Assembly (NCBI GenBank): GCA_022036555.1
Contig: CM039133.1
Location: 4,281,184 to 4,345,183, forward strand
Reading direction: 5' to 3'
DNA: 64,000 bases
Origin: Microstegium vimineum
Taxonomy: Eukaryota; Streptophyta; Magnoliopsida; Poales; Poaceae
In this document: piece after piece, positions 36,806 to 47,654 of the stretch
Position numbering within the stretch: position 1 is the stretch's first letter
Layout of the letters: each line of letters begins with the position of its first letter
Position numbers and translations under genes: made by a program
Notes under the pieces: generated by a model
Seen by the model: only the letters and a program-made list of their open reading frames with translations
Database searches by the model: none
What the model was told of the DNA's origin: nothing

Positions 36806-38847
36806 ATGTCCAAAAACATGACAATTAAGCGCCGATTCACCACCCGTCGCCCTGCGACCGAAGCCGATGACCAAGGAACTAGTGGTGGCGGTGCTGAACG
36901 TGACCAAGGAGCCGATGACAACCAGCAAGGGGATCAAAGACCTTGGAGCCCTAGCCATATGCTAAACCTAGAAGAGGGCCAAGGAGACGAGGTAATAACT
37001 TAGGTCATACCTAAAACACGGTAGATATAGCCATAAAAGTTTGATGGGGACTTATTTATAAATTTTGAAGCAGGTTCCGCCGGAAGGTCCAAGTACTGGT
37101 GAGAGTTCCAGAAGGACTAAGCGTGGTGCAACAAAGCTCCCTCAGACAACTAGACACTGGCACATCTCTTAGTTCGATCAACTAGGGGAGCCGGTGGAGC
37201 CACTTAAAGCATTGGGCCCATACAAGAGTACCATCGGGGTACTTGTAAGGGACTTCATCCCGATCAAATACAAGAAGTGGAATGGAAGTGAGCAAGACCC
37301 ATGGAGGGTTCCAGAAGTTGAGAAGGAACTAGTTTGGAACAAGCTCAGAGGGTATTTCACTTTCCCTAATGATTGTGATGAAGCGACAGTTAAGAAGAGG
37401 GCTAAGGAAATCATGGGTCACTCCTTCAAGAATTTCAAGGGAAAGTTGCACAAGCTCATAAAGGAGGAAAAAGAACCGAATTTTGCGGGAGGTGAATTCA
37501 GCAAGCAGAGGGACTTCTGGGAGGAGTTCAAGGCTTACAAGCTATCTGATGAGGCCAAGGCATCAAGCGAAAGAAACAAAGCAAACTCGCTTAGGTCAAA
37601 TAATCCTCACCGCCTAGGATCGCGTGGGTACGTAGGGAAGATTCCGGATTGGGATGCCCAAGTCGAAGCACTAGAGCAGAGCGGCGTTATGCCTCAGACA
37701 AGCGATTGGCAGCCCAGATCAGTGAACTACCTACTCGCAAGGGGGGCACAATACAATCCTGACGGGAGCCTTTCCGCCAGGGCTGAACCCGTCACCGATC
37801 TCCTCCAGAAGATTTCCACGATCACTGAGGAAGTGCATAGAGGGGCCCGCAGGTCGGATAGAGAAAATGACGTGCTCACTCAAGCACTTGGAAACAAGGA
37901 GCACCCCGGTCGCACTAGAGGAGCTGGGGTAATTCCTTGGGAGAAAGCATTTGAAAGTGAATCCACTTCCTATAGGACCCGGGCAAGGGCTAGAACGCAA
38001 AGAGAAGAGGAGTTCCAAAGGATGCGACAGGAGCTAGAACAGAGCATTGAAGCACGGATAGCTGCTCAAGTGGCGAGCGCTATGCAAACCATGTGTTCGA
38101 GTCAAGGGCCGCATGCAATCCCGGCTTTGAATAGCCCAGTGCCCGGCAAGGGCCGCAGTAGCTGTGGCTCAACACCTATGCCTGACGATGAAGAGGTAAA
38201 TGCTCCTCATCCGGTGGACGACATCAAAGAACCTATGAATGTCAGGTTGTACATCCGACAACAGTGGACCAAAGACAAGGTGGCGGTCGGACAAGCATTT
38301 CCTAGAGGAGAGAACATCATTCATGGTAAGCTAGTGCCACTCGGGTATGCCAGGGTCAGCATTGATAAGATATTGGATAAGAAGTACAATAAGATACATA
38401 TTGATTTCCCAGTGGAGGAAGATAGGCCGCGTCTAGTTCACAACTTGGGCACTCATGTCGCCTGGCGCAAACGCTTCATCAAGCTAGATAACCAGCCATC
38501 TTCGAATGATGATGATGACAGTGAATCATCCCGGTCGCCTCCGCCAAGAGGTTTCTCTCCTCGTCAAGATCCACCGACACCTCCTCCACCGCCAAAGGAG
38601 AAGATTCCTCATCCTCCTCCACCAGCTTCAAAGTCCCCAGGACTGGGATCTCGACGGCCTAGCTCTAGATCAGGTTCGACTTCGCAACAGAGGAGGTCAT
38701 GAGCTTCAGTTGGTAAAGATCCCAAGATGACTAGTAAAAGGCGGCAGCCAGTGCCGACTAAGGAGGATATTCTACGAGCTCAGATTGCAGAAAAGGCCGC
38801 CAAACTTGCCTTGTATGAACGATTGACTTGCCTTGTATGAACGATTG
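36806..38847 (+). pseudogene. CACTA accessory gene, N-terminal part
   Basis: Exon 1 runs from ATG 36806 (basic and acidic, MSKNMTIKRRFTTRRPATEA) to a GT at about 36992. An AG at 37072-37073 opens exon 2, which has an in-frame stop just before 37170 and then 502 open codons to 38702. The long frame has a DNA-binding-like region (GYFTFPNDCDEATVKKRAKE), a coiled segment rich in E, R and Q (about 38000-38060), and a proline- and serine-rich tail. This plan is usual for the second gene of grass CACTA elements. A 22-base tandem duplication at 38804-38847 changes the frame after the tail. Confidence 0.75.
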
Positions 38848-40293
38848 GCTTATATACCTGAGAAACAGAGCCAATTTGAAAGGCAAAGCAAAACTCCGGG
38901 TAACCAAGAAAGAGCTAGAGAAATACACACCTTTCAGCAGCTAGAGATACAAAACTTGGTCGCGGACTTGAATATAAGCATGGAGGATGCCGGAATCTCT
39001 ATTTTGAAAAAACCGATTTTGAAAAGGCCAAAGTTGCATACAAGTTTGAACTAGGCAATCCTATGGTCGCCAGCCAAGAAGAGTATAGAAATTTGCCAAC
39101 AAACATGCGACAGTTGCATGATTATTACATCATAGATAGTAACAACAGCAAAGACAAGGATGCAACCTTTGAAGTATGCATACCTCCATGTTTTATTTTT
39201 AATCATCCTGAAGAAGTTGTGCATACTATTCATTATGAAGACCTCTTTCAACTCTTTCAACGATGCTCGTTGGATGTGTAGATTATGATGTTATGGACTA
39301 TGTAAGTACCATACCCTAACAACGTTATAATAAACTACGTGATCTGCATTTGAATATATTCATGCATGTTTATTTTGCAGGTCTGTAGCAAAATTTTGCC
39401 TTCAAAAACGAAATAGCAATTTTGACTTCTTCGACCCCATCTATGTAAATGAGACAACATGCAAAGCCGGTCTCCAAGATCCGTATGTCTCAGCGAGTTT
39501 GAAGATAGAGTTTGAAAGAATGTTCTCAGTCGGCAAAACAAACGCACTGCTAACCTACAATTGCGAGTATGTGTTCTCGACCCTTACTTAAGTGTTTTTT
39601 TCTTGATATATCATTCAATAACATGAACTTTGTGATTGCAGCAACCATTACGTCCTCGTAGATATAAGTCTTAAAAATTCAACTATCGAGGTGTGGGACT
39701 CAAAAAACAAGCCACTTAAACTTATCGAACCCCTAGTCAAAGTGCTAAATATGTAAGTGAACCCAATATCACCACACTTTTCAATCACATATGATATTGT
39801 AATTAATAATGTCCTGAGCCTTCATACTTCATTTACATTGTCACATAGAATGAAGGCGTTACCTGATTGGAGAAATGTGGAGCCTAAGATGCAAAAGAAA
39901 TGGAGAGAACCATTCAGAGTGGAGTATATGAAGAAGGTCAAGACCCTAGATCAACCAATGGGGAACAACGAATGCGGGTTCTATGTGATGTGGGCAATGC
40001 TTTGCTACTTTGGCGCAAAACTAGGAATAGGAGATGGCATGGTACGTACGCGTCGCATTTTAATTCTATTGTTTTGTCTTATGTATGTGCATCTCAATAT
40101 CATCTTGTATCAATTTACAGCGCAAAGATCAGGGCCACAATAGGTTGGTGGATTTTGAGATAAGAGGATTTCAAGAGGAGATAGCAGCTCTTATTCTGGA
40201 CGATATAGTGTATAGAAAAGGATGTCTATCCATTGTGAAGAGTAAGGACTTCAAGAAGAACTATGGAAAAGACTGTCTCGAAAGGCTATTGTA
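38848..40293 (+). pseudogene. CACTA accessory gene, Ulp1/C48-like protease part
   Basis: Several exons with plausible GT..AG introns (introns ending at about 39641, 39848 and 40120). Visible protease residues: His in NHYVLVDI (exon from 39642), Asp in VWDS, and Cys in MGNNECGFYVMWAM (TGC at 39973-39975), with the last exon KDQGHNRLVDFEIRGF ending at the stop near 40293. The His-Asp-Cys order and spacing fit Ulp1/SENP-type deSUMOylase folds. Upstream exons (38850-39300) are in a shifted frame. The catalytic set is intact, but the gene as a whole is broken. Confidence 0.75.
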
Positions 40294-40524
40294 ATGCGAC
40301 AATTAATTCGATATTTTAAGTTTTGTTTGGATGTTTTGTAATAATTATTATAAATGTGTGATGGGTTTGTATTGTCGCTAGTCCACAACCACCTTCAATT
40401 CACATCGATATCAAATGGTTCGATAGCAAACACCTCCACGATCTCCCACCCCACCACCTCTACCATAAACCCTAAACCAGAAACCCCAAATGAAAATAAA
40501 ACAATTAAAAAATACAATTTTTAA

Positions 40525-40664
40525 AAATAATATCACTGCCGGTTGGTGAAACAAACCGGCAGTGATGGCATGAGCTCATCACTGTCGATTTGCCAGTGCC
40601 GGTTTAAAAACCGCCACTGAAGGAGGGTTTTGAACCGGCACTGTTTGTCGTTTCTGTAGTAGTG
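40525..40664 (+). repeat. CACTA 3' subterminal array and terminus
   Basis: TCACTGCCGGTTGG, AACCGGCAGTGA, CCAGTGCCGGTTT and AACCGGCACTG motifs lead to the terminus TTTCTGTAGTAGTG at 40664. Confidence 0.85.
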
Positions 40665-41879
40665 AATTTTGAAGGCATAAATCAGTTCTTTATGCAGAAA
40701 AAATGGCAACAATAGAAAACTGATGAAATTACCTCTTAAAAATTTGCTCATTTCACATCAGAGTCTGCAGCACAAGAGAAAAAAATTATTGGTATATCCA
40801 ACTTTCTAGCAAGATATATATTAGTAGAAAAACGGTCTGCGGTAGTGATAACCATGAGCATGAGATCCTATAGAAGTAGACTGCACGAGGAAAAATCAAG
40901 TGTGCAAGGTAACTTACCATGTCACTATTAGAACCAAGAATCGATAGTGTAATATTGGTGCAGGGATTGCAACAGCTAAGCAATCAGAGAGTAGTCAATT
41001 CACCAAAGCAAATCTAACACAGATCTGACCTTGCTGTCCGTCGGTGAGAGCCCAATTGTTCTTCAAGACAGGTGACAAAGTTGGTGGTCCAGAATACAGA
41101 GTTCCTCTGGCTCGTTCTGTGCTGCAACAACAAAGAAGCCCCCACTGTACTTCAAATGCCACGATGGGCTAAATCAAGTTAAATACAAATCAATTAATAA
41201 GGGCATAAAGAAAGATACAAGATGCAAACTAATTGGATAGCGGATGGGGCTGCTGCCCTTCAGGTCGGCGTGCAGCATCTCAGGGCGGCAGGTGGGGCTG
41301 CTGGTGGCTGGATGCGGCGTCGCAGCCTGCGGCACTCTGGTGACTGGATACTACTCCACTTACCTGTTACAAATTTACAACTGATGTCACACAAAACCAA
41401 AGAAGAAATACATAGCATGAATCAATAAGAGTAACTAGCAATCTAATTATAAATCTAGTAATGACAAGCAATATGGAGTTGGGCTAGAAGTAGATGTCAG
41501 CTTCACTTGGACAAATATGGAGTTGATGGTTAGAGCTCAAACAAATGAGTCTGGAGTATACTTTTCCTTTCCAAACATCTGTACAAGTACCACAGTTTGC
41601 TTCAGATAGTCAGATTAATACTATCATGGTGCATGCAGTTTGCAACCTGAACTTGATGTAATGGTCACACACACAGTACAGAAGAACAAACAGAGAGAGA
41701 ACTAACCAATTAGATCCACTAGACAATCAATAGCTCAAATCACATGACATCAAATGCACGTTTAAAAAAAATTCTATCCGACTATATGATTCACCTCTCT
41801 AACTTGTGACTTGTGTACACACATAGCACAATTTGCTGATGCAACTTTCAGATCTCTGAGGTCGCATACAGACAAAACG
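40665..41879. other. Non-coding sequence after the CACTA element
   Basis: No ORF worth calling. It may include the remainder of the CACTA derivative that starts at 29582, but I could not find its 3' terminus. Confidence 0.35.
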
Positions 41880-42540
41880 ATGGACCAACGGTGGACCAAC
41901 GATGTTAAATGACCGATCCAAAATCAAAGAGGAATCCACTTGGAACTACAGTAGATGGAAAAAAAAAGTTAATCCTCACAAATGACAATAGCTGATCTCA
42001 AATAAAAAATAGAAGCCTAATTACACACTCTGGATCCCCTACGTATCTTATAGCACGTGATGTGCAGCAATACCTACTCGTCGCGCGGCAAGAATACGTC
42101 ATCAATATGTGTACTATATGCCGGAAATGTGCCAACCACAAACTTTTATATTGCATTACTATTAATATTATTATGTGCTCCATCTAGATCCATTGTTGTC
42201 TCTTGCCCATCGCCATATCCGGGATAGAGGCGATGTTTTTTTTTGTAGATCAATACCCCCAACGGTCACGTTCATGAAAATTACTATGTCCATCAGAAAA
42301 GTAATGCAATATATTGTAGATTTCTAGATAACGAATGCAATTGTAGATGTATTCTAGATAAAAGTAATAATGTTTGTGACCCTAAATAAGTAGAGATTTA
42401 TTATGAAAGTATGTTTCTTGAAGAATCATACGGTACCTATTTAGTTAGTTAATCTTTTGACATATTTTATGCTTTTTTAAGGGGTGCTCAACATTCGACG
42501 TGTTCTTTTTATAACAAGAGTGTACTAGCTAATTGTGAAG
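41880..42540 (+). repeat. Relic copy B of the dioxygenase upstream region
   Basis: Matches copy A in order: AGAGGAATCCACTTGGAACT, CTCAAATAAAAAATAGAAGC, TAGCACGTGATGTGCAGCAA (42051), TGCCGGAAATGTGCCAACCA (42119), GGGGTGCTCAACATTCGACG and TGTACTAGCTA. No coding sequence of a dioxygenase follows. Confidence 0.7.
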
Positions 42541-45500
42541 ATATGTTTAATTAGGTTTAATTGTCACGTTATGTTTAATTAGGTTTCTAAATGGAGCTTA
42601 TAAATAGATGCCTCAACTAGCCATTTGTGTTGATAGGGTGCAAGGGAAAGAAAAAGGGGTGTTCCTACACCATATTTGTACTATCCACATGCATATGGAT
42701 GAAAGAATCACTTTGTTTGAGCATAGGTTTTTTGCGAAGTGCTTAGCTAGGTTAGTTATACCACCGTTTATGCGCTTGCTCTAGGTGTTTAGCCTAGTGT
42801 TTAATAAGGTTTTCATAGATCTTACCACTTGGTCCTTGAGGGCAACATTGTTGTACATCAGATGGGCTTGTAGTTTTGTGAGTCCACACCAACCACGTTT
42901 GTAGTGTGTCGACGCAGGCGCCGCCTTCCGTTCAGGCGAGGATAGTAGGTGTAACATCCCAGATGTTAATTTCCAGATTATGGAAATAGATCATAATTTA
43001 AACTTTGTTTAATTATCCAAGAATAAATCTTCTTCTAAGCTTGTCAAGAAAAGGCTCCAGAAATTAATTTTGTTAAAGCCTTCAACGCTTTCAAAATCTG
43101 GATTTCCTAGTCTTTGACATTGGCATTCCGCGTTCTCTAAAATTTATCAAACATCTCATATTTCTCTAAACATAAAAATTGAATTTATGTTTTGGAGAAG
43201 AGCCTGCACAAAGTTGGAACCCGTTTGACTCTGTTTTGGTGGTTAAATTTAAGTTTCCATAATCGCTGTCAACACGTTGACAATAGAATTTTGGAAATTT
43301 ATTAGCTACTAATCCATTGCTCAAATGACTTTGATGTTTCAACGAAAAATGCAGAGCTTTTCGTTGGCTACAATTTTGAATGTTCGGCCCATTTCCAAAT
43401 TCGTTCGGGAAAAAAGCCCAAAATCGTTCCCCAAGTCGGCAACACCGTCACCCGACGCGTGTTCGACGAAATGCCTCAATGGGCGACGGGTGTCATTAGA
43501 CGTGGCGTCCATGCCGAGCTCGCCCTCCACTTTGCTGCCACCTCCACCTCCACCCCTCCCTCTCTCTCTCATGCCTAGAACTGGAATGGGAAGGCACCAG
43601 AGCACCCTCCACTCTCACCTCCTCACTTCCTTTGTCTCTCCCTCTCCTCTCTCGGTCCGGCGCAGCAGCAACAGCACGCCATGGCCATGGCCGGCCGAAG
43701 CTCCCTGGACACCGCAGTTCCCGCCGCTCCGGTATTCCTCCGCTCCAACCGGCAGCAGCACCACCTTCCTCGCCTCGAGCTGCACGCCATACTCCTCCTC
43801 GCCGTCCGATTCCGTCGCCGCAGTCGCCGGCGCACCGGCCGCGGTCGTCTCCGACGGCGTGCGCATGTGGCCGGAACGCCACGGTCATCCTAGGGCGGAG
43901 CTACACGGTCCTTCGGGTGCGCGCCGGCTTCCCGGTGCTGCTCCACCCCTCCACGGCCGGCGACGAGCCTTCTCCGGCCGGTAACAGCGAGCTCAGTCGC
44001 CTTCCTCTGCTCCAAATCGCGCGGGGGTCTTCGCATAACAATTCGACTTAAGGCAGGGACCTATCTGCACACTCAGTGACTCATGTGAATAGTGCGCTAC
44101 AGTGTTTCTCTTTTTCTTTTTCAAGAATCTGGCTAAAACTTTGGAAATTCATGATTATTCATAGAAAAATCGTGTGCATGTGTTTTTGAACTTTTTGGAT
44201 TCCTTAAGAAATCTTCTATGCAGTAGATCTATCTTTTGGCATAGTTTAGTTCATTAATTTTGCTGTAAAAATCATTTTGTGCAAGCATGTCAAATCTGTT
44301 AAGATGTTTTTGTCATTTTCGTAGCCACTGTTATACTTGTCAAATAAATCTGAAAAATTTATGGGATGTTTACAAGTTTATGCTTTATGTCTGTTTAAAA
44401 ATTTCATGATTTTAGGTTTGATGGTTGTAGAGTTATAAAAATGGAAAAGTGTCTGTGTCTCTGTTTAAAACTGCTGTTGTGATGTTTGTAATCAATTTAT
44501 TTCTTGGTCAATATGATATTTTCTGTGGTTGAGTTGAATACCAAAGTAGTATATTATCTTATGATCCATCTACTGTTAAAAGTTCATGGTCTTAGACTAT
44601 ATATTTTAGGAGTTATGAATTTTATAAGTTGTGTTGTGAATCTGTTCACTTTCTGGACAGAGCTGAGAAGAATGAGTTGTTTGAGCATTTTACATATAGA
44701 TTCATGCTTTGTCACTGTGCAAACATTTGAAGTACATTTAATAAGCCTTCTGAAAAGTTAAGATTCATATATTTTTTATGTGTTCTAGATCTCAGGTTAT
44801 AGTTGTTTAAAGTTGAGTGCAGAATCTGTCTTGTTGTTTAAATTGATTGCATTAGAACTTTTGTCTTTTTCATAGAGGCTCATATACTTGTTTAAATGGT
44901 ATGAAATTTATACAGTAGACTAATGAAGACATGTCTAAGTCTCTGTAATATTGGTAGTATTGTTTGTGCATGTTTGATATGTGTTCATAATTACACCTAG
45001 TTATCTAAATAAATTAAGAAAGTCTATGCAAATAATTTATTTAGCAATGGGAACTATGTTTTCTAGTGTTCATTAGTCATGTATGACATGTTGGTAAAGT
45101 TAGTTTTGTCCAATTATGTGTTTGCAGCATAAGTTAACTTTTATTTATTGCATTTATAGGTTTCTGGACAGTTTTTGGGGCAATGCAAATTACCCCTTGT
45201 TAATGATGTTATTTGAGAATCTTGTGAACACCAAAGTTGTAGATAACTCATGTATCTATCTGCTATTAAAATTTGGTGGCAATTGGCCAAGTAGATTATG
45301 CTGTATGCATGTTTCAAGTTGGAGATCAGAAGTGGTTGCTCTCTGTTTTTCAGAACAGATTATGTAACTTTGTAGTTTTGACTTGTTTAACTTGTGAATC
45401 ATGTTGTTCTAGTATGGAGTGAAATGTAGATAATTTCATAACCTTGCTATAATGTCTTGTTGCAAGTCCTTTGGATTTTTAAAACTCTATATATGATTAA

Positions 45501-47654
45501 AATGGTGACTGTTATCTTGCTGTCCAAAACTGCATGCATAAGTTAATTGTTTAACTTTATCTTGGTTGTTTAATCTAATGATTACCTCTTGATTAACGAA
45601 TGCTTGGCAAGTCTGAACCTAAGTTCAGTTGTGTGTGTACTTTAGATTCTTTTCATGTATAAATATCATGCTTGATAAGATTAAGTTAATCAACTATGGA
45701 TGTCTATGCTTTGCATAATCTTGTGATAACTTGAATGCTTTAATGTCTTTGCTTGATCCAAGTTATCTTGTGTGCCATGTTTGAAGTGCTTAACATGTAC
45801 ACCTTTTATGCTTAAATGATGTTTCTTAATTAACTAAAAAGAGCATATGTCTTGTATGAACTCTTGTTCACTTGAATGTTTGTTTGTGATACAACTTTGT
45901 GTTATCAATTCATTACATTTATACATTTGCATCTTCGCACCTCATTAAGGTAAGATAGATTAATACGTGGTGGTTAAAATCTGAACCAGAAGACAGTGAT
46001 TGGTGGATCTAATCGAAGATGTCTTGGTGATGAATCCAGAAGATGGATAATCTCGGTTTTCTTATGTCAATCTATGATGCTCGTCAAGTGAGTATTATCT
46101 AACAAACACTGACCAGTATTCTTATCCATGCAAGCCCCGGTGCATTCAAACCCTACCTTGTATTTAAAAATGTTTTCTTTAAATACACTTATGGTTATTA
46201 TTACATTTTTCCTACTTTATTAAATTCCTACTTGATGCATGGCCTTATCCTTGCACTTTTGTACCTTTACCTTGTCACTTGTTTAAAGATAAAAACTTTT
46301 GGCTAAAATGCTTAGTATGCTTAGAGTTTTCTAGTAGGTGATTTCTTGTCACTTACACATAGCGTATTACTTTGGCAAATGGTTAGGCTCTTTTGAGGAA
46401 GGAATGTTGTTGGAAGTAATAATTCGTGACCGGGCGGACACGGTGTTGGAGAGCCATCAACGGTGTCTGGTGAGCGGGTTCTCTCCGCCTGTGTCGTTAG
46501 GGCCTTGCCGTTGTAGATGTCCAAGGGTTGTGACTTTGGAGTACTTATCACATACTTTTGGAAGTCGGACTCTGGCTATTCTCGTCTTAAGAACGGTCAA
46601 ACCGCACTGAGAGTGGAGAGATGGCGAGAGTAGTGTGTACCCTCCAAGTTAGCGAACTGGATAGAGGTGTACTGTGCTCTCGGGTGGCGGAACCCCGGTT
46701 TTGGCGAGAGGATCCAGGGAAAGGTAGTCATATGCGTGCTTTAGTGTTGTATATGTCGTGTGATTGGGAAGCCCCAGCTGGGATAAACCAGTTTGAATCG
46801 TCGTGTTCCTCGGATATAGAAACATAACCCTGTCCTCTACATCGTAGTTAATGAAACTTAAATTGGATACTTGTTGGTTCCTTTCATGGATGGTTTATTA
46901 CCCTGTTATCAATCATAAATTTAGATTGGTACTTGAGTAATCTTTTAAACGAATTAAATGAATTTTAATTCTTTTTATAAATGCTCATTTATGCAAAATA
47001 CTTGATTCTTGCAAACCACCCCTTGAATCCTATGACTTGCATACCTTTTGTCCACCAAATATTTTCTTTTGTCGGATAAGTCTTGTTGAGTACTCCCGTA
47101 CTTAGGGTTTGTTAACCCTTGTTGCAGATGATGATTCTAGAGCGGTGGGTACAACTTCGTGTTGTATGACCGCAATTGTGGTTGTTGAAGATCAGTCCTG
47201 GTATAACTCTTGGGCAGAGTACCTGGTTTGATTGTCTTATAATCTTTACCACCAGCTTGATGTAGTAATGACACATATGTTATATTTCTAAATTAATGGT
47301 TTGTAATATGACTTATCTCTTCCGCTACTTTGATGTAAATTAAATTTTTGTATTACTTCTGCAATGATTATAATAAGGATTCTGCTCGGAAAGAGGTGGA
47401 TGACCCGTTGCAAAACGGTGACACCTGACGGACCAATTAAAACTTGGATTATTTGGTAGGATTAAGTCCGCTGGCAAGTGGGCCATGTTTTTAAGAGGTT
47501 CTGTCACCGTAGGCGGTGTGCGTCTCCCACTGTTGCGAGCAAGTACGTGAATGTCTCCGCACGGTGTGGCGGCAGTCGACATCCCCGTTCGTCCAGGTGT
47601 GGATGATTGTCGGTGCGTGCCCATCACAGGCGAGTTTGGGATCGGCTCCACATT
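42541..47654. other. Long non-coding stretch, probably retroelement-derived
   Basis: 42550-42950 resembles part of an LTR. From 42951 a TGTAACATCCCAG start is followed by AT-rich sequence with a GC-rich island (43440-44040). Near 47080 a TTGAGTACTCCCGTACTTAG string, of a kind seen in large grass LTRs, appears. No gag or pol motifs and no closing terminus were found. The open frames at 43325-44051 occur in several frames on both strands and look compositional. Confidence 0.35.

Larger units (their letters stand above)
30636..40664 (+). mobile_element. Structurally complete CACTA (En/Spm) element, 10,029 bp
   Basis: Left terminus CACTACTACAGAAACGGCAA and right terminus (complement) CACTACTACAGAAACGACAA. 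Target duplication AAT lies at 30633-30635 and 40665-40667. Subterminal arrays of TCACTGCCGGTT / AACCGGCAGTGA occur at about 30660-30865 and 40530-40645, plus a third internal array at 35436-35640. It carries two gene regions on the plus strand: a TNP2-type transposase (31551-34807) and an accessory gene with a Ulp1-like protease part (36806-40293). Both are broken by stops or frame changes, so this copy is probably not autonomous now. Confidence 0.92.

Noticed and set aside
43325..44051. GC-rich ORFs of 139-219 codons
   Set aside because: Three or more frames are open on both strands and no recognisable domain is present. It is likely a CpG-rich island of a repeat.
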